A stretch of DNA of 64,000 nucleotides from Spongiibacter tropicus DSM 19543 (GCF_000420325.1 NZ_ATUS01000001.1:248001-312000); one strand, 5' to 3'. Counted from the first letter of the stretch, positions 7,897-17,677 are shown. Notes: generated from the sequence alone by a model not told the origin. Made by a program: numbers and translations.

Positions 7897-8418
7897 TTGA
7901 ATACATCACTGGTTTTCACCTTTATCAGCAAGGACCGCCCCGGTCTTGTAGAAACCCTTTCCGCGGCCATTGCCGATGCCAACGGCAGCTGGCAGGAAAG
8001 CCGTATGACCCGGCTGGCAGGTCAATTTGCCGGTATCGGCCGGGTGAATATCGCCAAGGACAAACGCGACGTGCTGGTCAGCGCGCTGCAAGCGCTGTCC
8101 GCTGACGGAATCACAGTGAGTATCGACAACAGCGACAGCGATAGCGGAGAAGCCGCCGAGCAGCTCTGCCATCTGCAGATTGTTGGCAACGACCGCCCGG
8201 GCATTGTTCGGGAAGTCAGCCGCGCGCTGAAAGAGCGCCAGCTCAATGTGACCGAGCTGAGCTCAAACATCACCAGTGCGCCCATGACCGGCGAGCCGCT
8301 GTTCGAGGCCAGCGTTACCGCCGCTCTGCCGCCGGGTTGTGATCTGGATGAACTGGAAGACGCGATGGAAGATATCGCGGAATTGCTGAGTGTGGATATT
8401 GATATTGAACGGGGCTAA
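7897..8418 (+). CDS. Glycine cleavage system transcriptional repressor-like ACT protein (GcvR family)
   Basis: 173 residues made of two ACT domains, one starting at LVFTFISKDRPGLVETLSAA and the second at LQIVGNDRPGIVREVSRALK. This is the GcvR arrangement: GcvR senses glycine and antagonises the activator GcvA by protein contact. The start is a TTG at MNTSLV, chosen because it is the first codon of the domain and follows an ACGGA sequence. No glycine cleavage gene is nearby, so the role in glycine control is inferred from family only. Its stop overlaps that of the convergent small membrane protein. Confidence 0.85.
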   Translation: MNTSLVFTFISKDRPGLVETLSAAIADANGSWQESRMTRLAGQFAGIGRVNIAKDKRDVLVSALQALSADGITVSIDNSDSDSGEAAEQLCHLQIVGNDRPGIVREVSRALKERQLNVTELSSNITSAPMTGEPLFEASVTAALPPGCDLDELEDAMEDIAELLSVDIDIERG

Positions 8419-8627
8419 CCGCGCCCGCCGAGACTTTTAAACAGCCACACCGTCGCCGCCGCCAGCGCGGCGATCACCGTCACCCCCAGCACACATAGCA
8501 GCAGATAGCTGAGAATATCCCGCCAGGGTACGTCAAAACTCCACACGGCCGACGACACCAGCATCAATGTCGCCAGTACCGCCAATACGGGTGTGCGATA
8601 GCGTTTGAAGGTGTGCAACCACTGCAT
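8415..8627 (-). CDS. Small membrane protein, unknown function (70 aa)
   Basis: Seventy residues with a basic N-terminus (HTFKRYR) and two predicted membrane helices, about residues 13-30 and 37-62. It ends in a positively charged tail. A clear AGGATGA ribosome-binding site lies before the ATG. The positive-inside rule places both ends in the cytoplasm. The family is not recognised. Its stop codon overlaps that of the convergent GcvR-like gene by 4 bases, and it lies 60 bases downstream of another hypothetical gene on the same strand. Confidence 0.75.
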   Translation of the reverse strand: MQWLHTFKRYRTPVLAVLATLMLVSSAVWSFDVPWRDILSYLLLCVLGVTVIAALAAATVWLFKSLGGRG

Positions 8628-8687
8628 CAGCTCATCCTTCTCCTGTTTTTCGGGGTGTTTTCGCGTGTCGGCCAGGGGGCGACGGAA

Positions 8688-9119
8688 TCAGGCGAAACTG
8701 TCTTCTTTCAGCCACTCGCAGCGCAGGCGGCCCGAGTCATCGCCGGGGGCATGATAGTCGCCTTCGGCCTGCCACACAAAGGTATGTGTGCCGTTATAGG
8801 CGGTTTGTAAATGTACGGTCGCCGTCACCCAGTACATTTTGGAGAGCATCCGTTCGAACTGACGCAGCCAGGCATCCCATTCGTGCTCCACCGCCTTGTA
8901 GGAACTGCCGAAGTGAATCACATCGGTCTGACAATCACCAAAATCAATGGCGCGCTGAGGCACCGAAAACATCTCCCGGCACAGCAGCGGCCACTCTTCT
9001 GCCGACGGCAGGGTATCGGTGATCTGCTGATTCACCTCTCGCCGCTCCTGTACATCAACACCGTCACGCACAAACAACATATCGGTGATACAACCGTACA
9101 CGACTGACTCTTGAGACAT
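8688..9119 (-). CDS. Hypothetical protein (143 aa)
   Basis: Soluble acidic protein with no recognised family. A GGAAG ribosome-binding site lies 6-7 bases before MSQESVVYG. The sequence alternates strands and helices (DMLFVRDGVDVQERREVNQQ; HEWDAWLRQFERMLSKMYWV; VTATVHLQTAYNGTHTFVWQ), with tryptophans at conserved-looking spacing. No signal peptide or membrane segment is present. It lies 22 bases downstream of the MFS transporter gene and upstream of the small membrane protein, all on the minus strand, so a shared transcript is likely. Confidence 0.75.
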   Translation of the reverse strand: MSQESVVYGCITDMLFVRDGVDVQERREVNQQITDTLPSAEEWPLLCREMFSVPQRAIDFGDCQTDVIHFGSSYKAVEHEWDAWLRQFERMLSKMYWVTATVHLQTAYNGTHTFVWQAEGDYHAPGDDSGRLRCEWLKEDSFA

Positions 9120-9141
9120 GGCTAGCTTCCGTTGTTTTTTC

Positions 9142-10335
9142 TCAGTCTACCCCAGCCGTTGGCGCTGAACGATGATTGGCATCGGCAGACGTGGTTGGGG
9201 TCTCAAAATAGCGCCAGGCCAGCCAGGCGGCCAGTGCCGCGGCTGCAGCCGCCACCCAAAAACTGTAACGGGCGCTGATATCCCAGGCATAACCGCTGAA
9301 CAGTGCGCCCATGGCGCCGCCAGCACCAAAGCTCAGCCCGCTGTACAAGGCCATGCCCTGCCCGTGATGGGCGGTAAAGAAGCGCCGGATAGTTTCCACT
9401 GCGGCGGCATGAGCGCTGCCAAAACTCGCGGCATGCAGGCACTGCGCAACAATCAGCAGCGCTGTAGAAGCCGCAAATTCAGCAATCATCCACCAGCGCA
9501 GCGCGGTGAGGGCCAAACTGGCTATCAGAATATGACGCAGACTGAAACGCGCCAGCAGCCGATGCATCCCCATAAACAGCAAAACTTCCGCCAGCACGCC
9601 CAGCGACCAGAGCATACCCGTCGCGGTCGTACTGTATCCCTCTCCCTCCAGATAAATACTGAAAAAGGTATAGTACGGGCCGTGGGAAAACTGCAGTAGA
9701 AAGCTGGTAGCAAAGAACGCCAGTACCGCCGGCTTGCTCAGAATACGTCTCAGCGAGCCAGGGCTGCGATCACCGCGACTGAGCCCCTGGGGATTCTCAG
9801 CAACCAGCAGGCTGCCGAGCCAGATAGCGGTAAGCAGGCCGGTGATAATCAGCAAAAGGTGCGCGATTGGGTGATAATCCAGCCATGCGCCCACCGCCAA
9901 TACGGCGACAATAAAGCCGATCGATCCCCACACCCGGATCAGCGAATAGCGTGCATAACGCCCACTGAGGTGGCTGAGGGTGAGTACGTCGAACTGCGAC
10001 AGCACCGCATTCCAGAAAAAACTGTAGCCTACCACCACAGCGGCAAGCCAATAGAAATCCTGCCGCCAGAACACCCCGGCAAAGGCCAGTATCGCCATCA
10101 GCGAACCAAGGCGAATAATGCGGGTACGGCAGTCGTAACGGTCGGCGAGATAACCCCAGATATTGGGCGCAATCACCTTGGTGACCATTACCAGCGCCGA
10201 CAGAATACCGATCTCACCCGAGGAGTAGCCCAGCGATTTCAGGTACAGCGACCAATACGGCAACCACGTGCCGAGCAGGCCGAAGTAGAAAAAGTAAAAG
10301 GCTGACAGTCGCCAGTACGGCAGCTGTTGCGTCAT
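9142..10335 (-). CDS. MFS transporter, PPP/HCA-permease (nucleoside-symporter-like) type
   Basis: 397 residues with about twelve membrane helices. The N-terminus YWRLSAFYFFYFGLLGTWLPYWSLYLKSLGYSSGEIG and the next segment containing WGYLADRY are characteristic of the phenylpropionate permease (PPP) branch of the major facilitator superfamily (HcaT/YcaD-like). The central loop contains SRGDRSPGS and the second half starts at AVLAFFATSFLLQFSHGPYY, another PPP-branch mark. The substrate cannot be told from sequence. The stop lies 22 bases before the next gene on this strand, and the start is 6 bases after aroC. Confidence 0.88.
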   Translation of the reverse strand: MTQQLPYWRLSAFYFFYFGLLGTWLPYWSLYLKSLGYSSGEIGILSALVMVTKVIAPNIWGYLADRYDCRTRIIRLGSLMAILAFAGVFWRQDFYWLAAVVVGYSFFWNAVLSQFDVLTLSHLSGRYARYSLIRVWGSIGFIVAVLAVGAWLDYHPIAHLLLIITGLLTAIWLGSLLVAENPQGLSRGDRSPGSLRRILSKPAVLAFFATSFLLQFSHGPYYTFFSIYLEGEGYSTTATGMLWSLGVLAEVLLFMGMHRLLARFSLRHILIASLALTALRWWMIAEFAASTALLIVAQCLHAASFGSAHAAAVETIRRFFTAHHGQGMALYSGLSFGAGGAMGALFSGYAWDISARYSFWVAAAAAALAAWLAWRYFETPTTSADANHRSAPTAGVD

Positions 10336-10341
10336 ACCGGC

Positions 10342-11439
10342 TTAGCGAGCTCCGGGAATCTTCGGGGTGGCACAGTCCACATTGGCGTTCTGACCGCGAT
10401 GACGCAGCAGGTGATCCATCAGCACAATCGCTAGCATTGCCTCGGCAATCGGCACCGCACGAATGCCCACGCAGGGGTCGTGGCGGCCCGTGGTGATGAC
10501 ATCGACCGGGTCACCCTGCTGATTAATGGTTTTGCCGGGGACCAGAATGCTGGAGGTCGGCTTCAGCGCAATATGCGCCACGATATCCTGACCGCTGGAA
10601 ATGCCGCCGAGCACTCCGCCGGCATTGTTCGAGGTAAATCCCTCAGGCGTCAATTCGTCGCGATGTTCGCTGCCCTTGGCCTCAACACAATCGAAACCCG
10701 CACCGATCTCCACGCCTTTAACGGCGTTGATGCCCATCAGGGCATGGGCGATGTCGGCGTCGAGGCGATCAAACACCGGTTCGCCCAGGCCAACCGGAAC
10801 GGCGGACGCCACGACACTGATCTTCGCGCCGATAGAATCGCCGGACTTACGCAGTGCCTGCATATACGCTTCCATCTCTGGAATCTTATCGGCATCGGGA
10901 CAGAAGAAGGGGTTGCTTTCCACCAGGTCCCAGTCCAGCTTTTCCGCTTTAATAGGCCCCAGCTGCGAGAGGTAACCACGCACCAGAATACCGTGTTGCT
11001 CGGCCAGATATTTCTTGGCCACAGCGCCTGCGGCCACACGCATCGCCGTTTCTCGGGCCGACGAGCGGCCACCGCCGCGATAGTCCCGCAGCCCGTACTT
11101 TTGCTCATAGCTGTAATCGGCGTGCATGGGACGGAAGCGATCTTTGATCTTGCCGTAGTCCTTGGAGCGCTGATCACGATTTTCAATCAGCAGGCCTATG
11201 GACGTGCCGGTGGTTTTGCCTTCAAACACGCCAGACAGAATTTTGACTTCGTCGTCTTCCCGACGCTGTGTGGTATAGCGGGAGGTGCCGGGCTTGCGGC
11301 GATCCAGGTCTTTTTGAAGGTCAGCTTCGGTCAGCGCCAATCCCGGTGGGCAACCGTCAATAATCGCGCCCAACGCCAGACCGTGACTTTCGCCAAAGGT
11401 GGTAACCGTAAACAACTTGCCAATGGTGTTGCCAGACAT
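10342..11439 (-). CDS. aroC: Chorismate synthase
   Basis: 365 residues, the standard length. AroC converts 5-enolpyruvylshikimate-3-phosphate to chorismate with reduced FMN, the last shared step to aromatic amino acids and folate. Signatures are [19 protein letters not shown] near the N-terminus, [22 protein letters not shown] residues around 50 (written here [11 protein letters not shown]), [20 protein letters not shown] near residue 130 and [18 protein letters not shown] near residue 325. It lies 78 bases downstream of prmB, a common pairing in Pseudomonas-like genomes, and 6 bases upstream of the MFS gene. Confidence 0.97.
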   Translation of the reverse strand: MSGNTIGKLFTVTTFGESHGLALGAIIDGCPPGLALTEADLQKDLDRRKPGTSRYTTQRREDDEVKILSGVFEGKTTGTSIGLLIENRDQRSKDYGKIKDRFRPMHADYSYEQKYGLRDYRGGGRSSARETAMRVAAGAVAKKYLAEQHGILVRGYLSQLGPIKAEKLDWDLVESNPFFCPDADKIPEMEAYMQALRKSGDSIGAKISVVASAVPVGLGEPVFDRLDADIAHALMGINAVKGVEIGAGFDCVEAKGSEHRDELTPEGFTSNNAGGVLGGISSGQDIVAHIALKPTSSILVPGKTINQQGDPVDVITTGRHDPCVGIRAVPIAEAMLAIVLMDHLLRHRGQNANVDCATPKIPGAR

Positions 11440-11517
11440 GCAAAAATCCTGAATTCAATCGTTCTGCCCCGACTGCGGAGCGAGGAATGCAAATTATACG
11501 TGAAAGCCGGAGCGGCG

Positions 11518-12426
11518 TCAGAGCCACTGCTGGGCAGCGAGCAGCTCTTCACGGCTCATGCAGAAGACCCCATGTCCGCCGCGCTCGAACTCCAACCACG
11601 TGAAGCCGATCTGCGGATACGCCTCGTCGAGAGCCAGCCAACTATTACCCACTTCTACCACCAGCAGACCGCCCTCTTCCAAGTGCGCTGCCGCGTCGCG
11701 CAGAATCTGTCGGGTAATATCCAAGCCGTCCACCCCAGAGGCCAGACCCAGCGCCGGTTCACTGTGGTATTCCTCTGGCATCTCCGCCAGATCACGGGCA
11801 TCGACATAAGGGGGATTGCTCACAATCAAGTCGTAGCGCTGACCATCCAGCCCGGCAAATACATCAGACTGACAAACCTGCACGCGATCACCCAGCTCGT
11901 GCCGCACAATATTGATATTTGCCACATCCAGCGCGTCCGAGGAAATATCGACCAGATCGACGGAAGCGTCATCAAACGCGTAGGCGCAGGCAATGCCGAT
12001 ACAGCCGCTGCCAGTACATAAATCCAGCACCCGGCTCGGTTCACCCGCAAGCCACGGCGCAAAGCCATTTTCCACCAGTTCGGCAATAGGCGAACGCGGC
12101 ACCAGTACCCGCTCATCGACATAAAATGACAGGCCAGCAAACCAGGCTTCATGAGTGAGGTAAGCGGCAGGCAGACGCTCATCGACCCGGCGCTTTAGCA
12201 GCGCGAGTACGCGCTCGCGCTCCTCCATAGTGAGGCGTGCTGAAAGCAACTCGTCGGGGCTGTCGAAGGGCATGTGCAGCGCGTGAAGCACCAGCAGCCG
12301 CGCCTCGTCGAGCGCGTTGTCAGTGCCGTGACCAAAGAACAGCCCGGCGCGAGTAAATTCGCTCAGTCCCCAGCGGATATAATCGCGGATGCTGACCAGA
12401 TAAGGGCGGATATCGTCTTCGCTCAC
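11518..12426 (-). CDS. prmB: 50S ribosomal protein L3 N5-glutamine methyltransferase
   Basis: About 302 residues from a GTG start ([17 protein letters not shown]), selected because GAGG lies about 7 bases upstream; the 21 codons before it look non-coding. The HemK-family catalytic motif NPPY is in [19 protein letters not shown]. The SAM-binding loop is [19 protein letters not shown]. The N-terminal helical domain, with [12 protein letters not shown], and the [16 protein letters not shown] stretch fit PrmB better than PrmC. It methylates a glutamine of ribosomal protein L3. It is divergent from folE and upstream of aroC. Confidence 0.93.
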   Translation of the reverse strand: MSEDDIRPYLVSIRDYIRWGLSEFTRAGLFFGHGTDNALDEARLLVLHALHMPFDSPDELLSARLTMEERERVLALLKRRVDERLPAAYLTHEAWFAGLSFYVDERVLVPRSPIAELVENGFAPWLAGEPSRVLDLCTGSGCIGIACAYAFDDASVDLVDISSDALDVANINIVRHELGDRVQVCQSDVFAGLDGQRYDLIVSNPPYVDARDLAEMPEEYHSEPALGLASGVDGLDITRQILRDAAAHLEEGGLLVVEVGNSWLALDEAYPQIGFTWLEFERGGHGVFCMSREELLAAQQWL

Positions 12427-12574
12427 GGCAGGGCCTCGGGGTAATATTTGTCGCCGCGAAGTGTACACCGCCCTCCCGGTGCATACCATGTATGGCTGAT
12501 TTCTGCTGCTTGGGAAAGCGTGGTGGCTTTGTTACCATTGCCGGTCATTTGTCACGCCATAAAAAGAGAATCCG

Positions 12575-13120
12575 GTGGAAAAAGCATTCGCAAAAATCAT
12601 TGAAGAGATTGGTGAAGACCTGAGCCGCGACGGTCTGGTCGATACGCCAAAGCGTGCGGCCAAGGCCTTTGAATTTATCACCCGCGGTTATCGCCAGAGC
12701 GTTGACGAGGTAGTAAATAACGCCCTGTTTGAGTCAGATGCCAATGAGATGGTCGTGGTCTCAGATATCGAGCTGTACTCTCTCTGCGAGCACCACCTGC
12801 TGCCCTTTATCGGCAAATGCCATGTCGCTTATATCCCCAATGGCAAAGTGCTGGGACTCTCTAAAGTCGCTCGCATCGTCGACCTCTACGCCCGCCGCCT
12901 CCAGATTCAGGAAGGCCTGACCACGCAGATCGCCAATACGGTGCAAGACGTGACCGGCGCCGAGGGCGTGGCGGTCATTATTGAAGCCCGGCATATGTGC
13001 ATGATGATGCGCGGCGTGGAAAAGCAGAACTCCGTAATGCGCACCAGCGCCATGCTGGGGGTATTCAAAGAGAATCAGGCAACCCGCGCCGAATTCATGG
13101 CGCTGATCAACAAGCGCTGA
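12575..13120 (+). CDS. folE: GTP cyclohydrolase I
   Basis: 181 residues from a GTG start preceded by AAGAGAATCC. FolE opens GTP to dihydroneopterin triphosphate, the first step of folate and pterin synthesis. Zinc and substrate residues are in [20 protein letters not shown] around residue 70 and [16 protein letters not shown] near residue 145. The [20 protein letters not shown] stretch is a second signature. The length is that of the short, homodecameric bacterial type. A stem-loop with a T-run lies 29 bases after the stop and probably serves both folE and the convergent hydrolase gene. Confidence 0.96.
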   Translation: MEKAFAKIIEEIGEDLSRDGLVDTPKRAAKAFEFITRGYRQSVDEVVNNALFESDANEMVVVSDIELYSLCEHHLLPFIGKCHVAYIPNGKVLGLSKVARIVDLYARRLQIQEGLTTQIANTVQDVTGAEGVAVIIEARHMCMMMRGVEKQNSVMRTSAMLGVFKENQATRAEFMALINKR

Positions 13121-13146
13121 TATCAATGCGTTGGTTAAACGAAACG

Positions 13147-13173
13147 ACAAAAGGCCCTTAATCGGGCCTTTTT
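13147..13173. terminator. Bidirectional intrinsic terminator between folE and the hydrolase gene
   Basis: Perfect 7-base inverted repeat AAGGCCC / GGGCCTT with a 6-base loop. It is followed by a run of T on the plus strand and preceded by A residues that become T on the minus strand. It lies between two convergent genes, so it can end both transcripts. Confidence 0.85.
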
Positions 13174-13175
13174 AC

Positions 13176-14045
13176 TTAGCGCTTGCTCCAGGCCTCGGCA
13201 AAATGCCGTTGCGCGGCATCGCTAATCGCCGCGGCACTTTCCCCCATGTGGCAGTGATGGTCCCCCTCCACCGCCAGTACCTGAAAGTCGACTGGCCGCT
13301 CGTCTTCCGCGAGTAATCCGAGAAGCTGCTCACCAAAACCCTGCTCTGCAGAGACAAACAACAGTGGAGCACGAATCGCCTTCATCACCGCCAGCCATTG
13401 ACCATGAGTGAGCTTAATGGACGACGCCAAGCCCACTCTGCGATCACTGCGCCAACGATACTTGCCATCCTCACCTTGCTGAGTACCGCGCTCAACAATA
13501 CGCAACGCGGCTGGGACAGACATCGGCATGGCCTTTATCCTCGCCTGCGCCGCTTCTTCCAAGGAGTTAAACGCCCTGGCCGGACGCCCCGGCTTCTCGA
13601 AGTCGTGAAGATAACGCCCCAGTTGCACCGGGAAGTCTTCCTCAGCAACGGGGCGTGTCAGCAGACCATCAATGCATACCAACGCAGCAACTCTATCAGG
13701 CTGAGCAGCAGCCAGCAGTGCCGCCATCATCGCTCCACGGGAGTGAGCCAACACCGCAAAGCGCGGCCAACCCAACTGGTCGGCTACACCGAGAATACTG
13801 CGTAAATCTTCCCAAATACCGTAGCTGCCTGATGCGGGTTTGTGACCGCTGTGACCGTGACCGGGCAGATCCAGCGCTACCAACCGCCACGTGTTTTGTC
13901 GCTCAGCAATGGCTTCAAAGCTCAGGGCATTATCCAGCCAGCCATGCAGAGCAATGACCGGTATACCGTCCTCCGGACCAGACACCCTGGCGACCAGCTC
14001 GATGTCATCTACCCAAAAACGCAGGGTTTCGAAGACGCTACTCAT
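13176..14045 (-). CDS. Alpha/beta hydrolase
   Basis: 289 residues. The oxyanion segment is IALHGWLDNALSFEAIA, the nucleophile serine is in LAHSRGAMMAALLAA (GxSxG variant: HSRGA) near residue 101, an acid residue lies in the region DERPVDFQVLAVEGDHH and the catalytic His is in EGDHHCHMGE near residue 263. A SGHKPASGSYGIWEDL segment after strand beta-4 is typical of cytosolic epoxide-hydrolase-like or MhpC-like hydrolases. No signal peptide is present and the substrate is unknown. It lies just downstream of sixA on the same strand, and the shared terminator lies 3 bases beyond its stop. Confidence 0.85.
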   Translation of the reverse strand: MSSVFETLRFWVDDIELVARVSGPEDGIPVIALHGWLDNALSFEAIAERQNTWRLVALDLPGHGHSGHKPASGSYGIWEDLRSILGVADQLGWPRFAVLAHSRGAMMAALLAAAQPDRVAALVCIDGLLTRPVAEEDFPVQLGRYLHDFEKPGRPARAFNSLEEAAQARIKAMPMSVPAALRIVERGTQQGEDGKYRWRSDRRVGLASSIKLTHGQWLAVMKAIRAPLLFVSAEQGFGEQLLGLLAEDERPVDFQVLAVEGDHHCHMGESAAAISDAAQRHFAEAWSKR

Positions 14046-14048
14046 GAC

Positions 14049-14522
14049 TCAGCGCCCATTGTGCGCATAGTTGGGATAGTGCCTCAGCCATTTCAGCTCG
14101 GCACAGCCGCTGGCAAACACCTCGCCCTCCAGCAACGCCATACTGGCGGTTTGCATGCCCCAATAGCTGCGAAGCTCACCCTGCCAGTGGGCAATGGCAT
14201 TACTGAGCAAGGGGTTGTGCCCCACCAACATCAAGCGCTGACCGGCAAACGTCGCCAGCAGGTTTTCCAAATCTTCGGGGCGATTGTCGGGAGTAAGGCA
14301 GGCAATGTTGCGCTGGGGTGCGCCCCAGATATTCAAGATCTCTGCACTTTGCTGGGCACGCCGATAAGGGCTCACCCACAATTGCTCCGGCTGCCAGTCT
14401 TCCCCGCGCAGCCACTGCGCGGCTGCATCGACCTCTTCCCGTCCTCGCTCGGTGAGCGCTCGTTCCATATCGGTCGCCGCGTCCCACGACGCGGCGCCAT
14501 GTCTCACTAACAACACTTCCAT
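14049..14522 (-). CDS. sixA: Phosphohistidine phosphatase SixA
   Basis: About 157 residues from MEVLLVRHGAASWD; an ATG one codon earlier, in a TAATG overlap with the gpsA stop, is equally possible. The histidine phosphatase signature is LLVRHGAA at the N-terminus, with the second catalytic His in MLVGHNPLLSNAI near residue 107 and Arg in VSPYRRAQQSAEIL. SixA removes phosphate from the HPt domain of ArcB-type kinases and from PTS proteins. Coupling to gpsA is a familiar gene pair. No histidine kinase with an HPt domain is in the window, so the partner is unknown. Confidence 0.9.
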   Translation of the reverse strand: MEVLLVRHGAASWDAATDMERALTERGREEVDAAAQWLRGEDWQPEQLWVSPYRRAQQSAEILNIWGAPQRNIACLTPDNRPEDLENLLATFAGQRLMLVGHNPLLSNAIAHWQGELRSYWGMQTASMALLEGEVFASGCAELKWLRHYPNYAHNGR

Positions 14523-14524
14523 CA

Positions 14525-15541
14525 TTAACGCACCGCGAACTCTACATCGCGGTTCTGCTCCGCCCACATCATGCCGCCAATCACGTCACTGACGGTTTTG
14601 CCTTCATAAATAATGCCGTACAGACCGTTGACCAGCGGCATATAGATATCGAGGACCTCAGACTGCTGCTTGAGCAGCTTAAGGGTATTCACCCCCTCAG
14701 CCACTTGCCCGAGCTCCGCCACGACCTCGTTCAAATCACGGCCTTTACCCAATTCAAAACCTACGCGGTAGTTACGGCTGAGCGGCGACGTACAGGTCAC
14801 GAATAAATCACCCACGCCCGCCAAGCCCAGAAAGGTCAGCGGATCGGCGCCTTCGCGCACTGCATAACGGCTCATCTCCGCCAGACTGCGGGTAATCAGC
14901 ATGCTGATGGTGTTGTGCCCGACACCCAGCGCCGCCGCGAGTCCCGCGACAATGGCATACACATTTTTCAGCGCGCCGGCCAGTTCGACACCATAGACAT
15001 CGCTGCCGGCATAAACCCTAAAATACGCGCATTGAAGAAGGTCCTGGATGCAGCGTGTCAGTGATTCATCTTCACTGGCAATCACAGTGCCGGTAATCTC
15101 TCTGGCCGCCAGTTCTTTCGCCAGATTGGGGCCACTCATTACGCCGATACTGACATCGCCAAGCTCTTCACCGAGCACCTGACTCATCAGCTTATTGGTC
15201 TCTGCCTCCATGCCCTTGGTCGTGCTCACAACCATCGTGCCCGCCGCCAACAGCGGCGCCAATTGGCGTGCGACCTCTCGGCAGGACTTACTGGGCACAG
15301 CCACAAAGACGACATCGCAGCCATCCACGGCATCGGCCAAATCCGCGCTGGCGCGCAGGCTCGGATTCAGAGCAATACCCGGCAGGTACGCGCTGTTGCA
15401 GTGCTGGGTATTCACCTCATCGGCGCGCTCTGCATTGCGCATCCACAGACACACATCGTGCCCTTTGTCGGCCACAATATTGGCAATGGCCGTTCCAAAA
15501 CTACCGCCGCCTACAATGGCGACCTTGTGCTTGTCCGTCAT
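14525..15541 (-). CDS. gpsA: Glycerol-3-phosphate dehydrogenase [NAD(P)+]
   Basis: 338 residues. GpsA reduces dihydroxyacetone phosphate to sn-glycerol 3-phosphate for phospholipid synthesis. The nucleotide-binding loop is AIVGGGSFGTAIANIVADKG at the N-terminus. The second NAD site is FVAVPSKSCREVARQL, the catalytic lysine is in ELAGALKNVYAIVAG near residue 195, and GLAGVGDLFVTCTSPLSRN precedes the C-terminal domain. The stop overlaps the sixA start region (TAATG). No terminator separates it from sixA, so they are probably cotranscribed. Confidence 0.97.
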   Translation of the reverse strand: MTDKHKVAIVGGGSFGTAIANIVADKGHDVCLWMRNAERADEVNTQHCNSAYLPGIALNPSLRASADLADAVDGCDVVFVAVPSKSCREVARQLAPLLAAGTMVVSTTKGMEAETNKLMSQVLGEELGDVSIGVMSGPNLAKELAAREITGTVIASEDESLTRCIQDLLQCAYFRVYAGSDVYGVELAGALKNVYAIVAGLAAALGVGHNTISMLITRSLAEMSRYAVREGADPLTFLGLAGVGDLFVTCTSPLSRNYRVGFELGKGRDLNEVVAELGQVAEGVNTLKLLKQQSEVLDIYMPLVNGLYGIIYEGKTVSDVIGGMMWAEQNRDVEFAVR

Positions 15542-15632
15542 GACGGTCTCGCTGCATCCTTAATTCAGGCAGTTTATCACCGCCACTTTGCTGTGAAGAA
15601 GCCCGCCAGCCATGCAAGCGGAGCTCAGAAAC

Positions 15633-15658
15633 AAAAAGGCGGCTATTCGCCGCCTTTT
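15633..15658 (-). terminator. Intrinsic terminator of htpG
   Basis: Ten-base perfect inverted repeat (AAAAGGCGGC / GCCGCCTTTT) with a five-base loop, 15 bases after the htpG stop. On the minus strand the 3' arm runs into TTTTTGT, a good poly-U tract. The symmetry means it could also stop readthrough from the plus strand. Confidence 0.9.
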
Positions 15659-15672
15659 CCTTCCGGAAAAAC

Positions 15673-17568
15673 TCAGGCACTGAGTTCCAGCAGCAATTTG
15701 TTGAGCTTGCTGACGTAATCCGCCGGATTCTCAAGCTGTGCGCCCTCAGCCAGATGCGCTTGGTTGAAGAGTATATCCACCAGATCGGCAAACCGGTCTT
15801 CGTCGGTTTCCTGATCGAGTTTCTGCACCAGCGGGTGCTCGGGATTGACCTCGAAGATCGGCTTACTTTCCGGTAATGCCTGACCAGCCGCTTCCAGAAT
15901 GCGACGCATCTGCGCGCCCATATCGTGCTCGCCCACCACCAAACAGGCCGGCGAACTCGTCAGACGGCCAGTGGCACGCACGTCTTCCACCTTGCCATCC
16001 AGCGCCTTGGCCACCCGCTCGATCAGGTCTTTGTGCTCTTCAGCAAGGCTTTCCTGCGCCTTCTTCTCGTCTTCGTCTTCAAGCTCACCCAGATCAAGCT
16101 GGCCGCGCCCCACGTCTTGCAGCGCTTTACCGTCGAACTCAGACAAGTGATTCATCAGCCAGTCATCGACGCGATCCGACAACAGCAGCACTTCGATGCC
16201 CTTCTTACGGAAGACTTCGAGGTGCGGACTGCTCGCTGCCGTGCGATGGTTCTCGGCCACCACGTAGTAAATTTTGCTCTGCCCTTCTTTCATGCGGGCC
16301 ACATAGTCGTCGAGTGAGTGCGTCTGCTCCGCCTTGTCGTCATGGGTAGTGGCAAAGCGCAGCAGCTTGGCAATTTTTTCGCGGTTGCTGAAATCTTCCG
16401 CCGGGCCTTCTTTCAACACCTGGCCGAAAGCCTTCCAGAAGGTCTGATACTTCTCGACATCGTTCTTCGCCAGCTTGCCCAGCATATCCAGTACACGCTT
16501 GGTCAGTGCGGTTTTCATGGCATCGACCGCTGGATCCTGCTGCAGAATCTCCCGCGACACGTTCAGCGACAAATCATTGGAATCCAACACACCTTTCACA
16601 AAACGCAGGTACAGCGGCAAGAACTGCTCGGCGTCGTCCATGATAAAGGTGCGCTGCACGTAAAGCTTCACACCGCGTGCCGCATCACGATTCCACATAT
16701 CAAAGGGGGGCTGCGACGGCAAATACAGCAGGCTGGTGTACTCCAGCTTGCCCTCGACCTTATTGTGACTCCAGCTCAACGGCTCGTTAAAGTCGTGGCT
16801 GATGTGTTTGTAAAATTCCTTGTATTCGTCGTCGCTCACTTCATTGCGTGGGCGCGTCCACAGCGCCGTAGCCGAGTTAATGCTCTCGAATTCGTCGGGG
16901 GCGTCTGCGTCATCCTCGCTTTTCGCCTTGGGCATTTCGACAGGAATGCTGATGTGGTCGGAGTATTTCTTGATAATACTGCGCAGGCGCCAGTCATCAG
17001 CAAAGTCTTTATCTTCCTCGCGCAGATGCAGCACCACGGTAGTTCCACGTGCAGCGCGCTCGCAGCTTTCAATCGAGAATTCCGCCTCACCCTGGGATTC
17101 CCAGTGCACGCCTTCACTGACCGGAGCACCGGCGCGGCGGGTAAATACTTCCACACGCTCAGCAACGATAAACGCTGAGTAGAAGCCCACACCGAATTGG
17201 CCGATAAGCTGCGAGTCTTTCTTGTTGTCGCCGCTGAGATTTTTCAGGAACTCCGCCGTGCCTGAGCGGGCAATTGTCCCAAGGTTGGCAATCACTTCAT
17301 CGCGGCTCATGCCAATGCCGTTATCACTGATGGTGACGGTACCGGCGTCTTTGTCCGCCTCAACCCGCACCCGCACATTGGGATCGCTCTCAAACAAACT
17401 GTCGTCGGAAAGTGCCTCAAAACGCAGTTTATCTGCGGCATCGGAGGCGTTGGAAACCAGCTCGCGAAGGAAAATTTCCTTGTTGCTGTACATGGAGTGG
17501 ATCATCAGCTGAAGCATCTGCTTGGCTTCGGTCTGAAATCCCAGGGTTTCTTTTTCTGCTGTCGACAT
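15673..17568 (-). CDS. htpG: Molecular chaperone HtpG (Hsp90)
   Basis: 631 residues from [20 protein letters not shown], near the usual 630. The N-terminal GHKL ATPase domain shows the Hsp90 signatures [54 protein letters not shown] and [10 protein letters not shown]. The middle domain contains the [17 protein letters not shown] block, and [16 protein letters not shown] is the family signature following it. The C-terminal dimerisation domain begins after about residue 500. It is an ATP-dependent cytosolic chaperone induced by heat. A heat-shock-type promoter lies 53-82 bases upstream. Confidence 0.98.
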   Translation of the reverse strand: MSTAEKETLGFQTEAKQMLQLMIHSMYSNKEIFLRELVSNASDAADKLRFEALSDDSLFESDPNVRVRVEADKDAGTVTISDNGIGMSRDEVIANLGTIARSGTAEFLKNLSGDNKKDSQLIGQFGVGFYSAFIVAERVEVFTRRAGAPVSEGVHWESQGEAEFSIESCERAARGTTVVLHLREEDKDFADDWRLRSIIKKYSDHISIPVEMPKAKSEDDADAPDEFESINSATALWTRPRNEVSDDEYKEFYKHISHDFNEPLSWSHNKVEGKLEYTSLLYLPSQPPFDMWNRDAARGVKLYVQRTFIMDDAEQFLPLYLRFVKGVLDSNDLSLNVSREILQQDPAVDAMKTALTKRVLDMLGKLAKNDVEKYQTFWKAFGQVLKEGPAEDFSNREKIAKLLRFATTHDDKAEQTHSLDDYVARMKEGQSKIYYVVAENHRTAASSPHLEVFRKKGIEVLLLSDRVDDWLMNHLSEFDGKALQDVGRGQLDLGELEDEDEKKAQESLAEEHKDLIERVAKALDGKVEDVRATGRLTSSPACLVVGEHDMGAQMRRILEAAGQALPESKPIFEVNPEHPLVQKLDQETDEDRFADLVDILFNQAHLAEGAQLENPADYVSKLNKLLLELSA

Positions 17569-17620
17569 GTTTATCACCTGTAAAACCATAAAACCGAGTG
17601 CCCACGGGGGCGTTACAGCT

Positions 17621-17650
17621 TTATGGGGACGACAGGGAAAATTTCAAGGG
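17621..17650 (-). promoter_or_regulatory. Sigma32-type heat-shock promoter of htpG
   Basis: On the minus strand CCCTTGAA (17643-17650) is followed after 14 bases by CCCCATAA (17621-17628). This matches the heat-shock sigma factor consensus of CTTGAA and CCCCAT separated by 13-15 bases. The predicted RNA start is near 17614, giving a leader of about 45 bases before htpG. Confidence 0.87.
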
Positions 17651-17651
17651 G

Positions 17652-17677
17652 AAAAGCGGCCTGAACAAACAGGCCGC
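17652..17677 (-). terminator. Intrinsic terminator of the acyl-CoA dehydrogenase operon
   Basis: Seven-base inverted repeat GCGGCCT / AGGCCGC with an eight-base loop, followed on the minus strand by TTTT. It lies 8 bases after the stop of the AidB-family gene and directly before the htpG promoter, so it insulates htpG. Confidence 0.82.

Noticed and set aside
10480-12021. 513-codon plus-strand frame
   Set aside because: It lies antisense to aroC and prmB, has no ribosome-binding site or family features, and crosses their intergenic gap. Long open frames like this are common opposite GC-rich genes.
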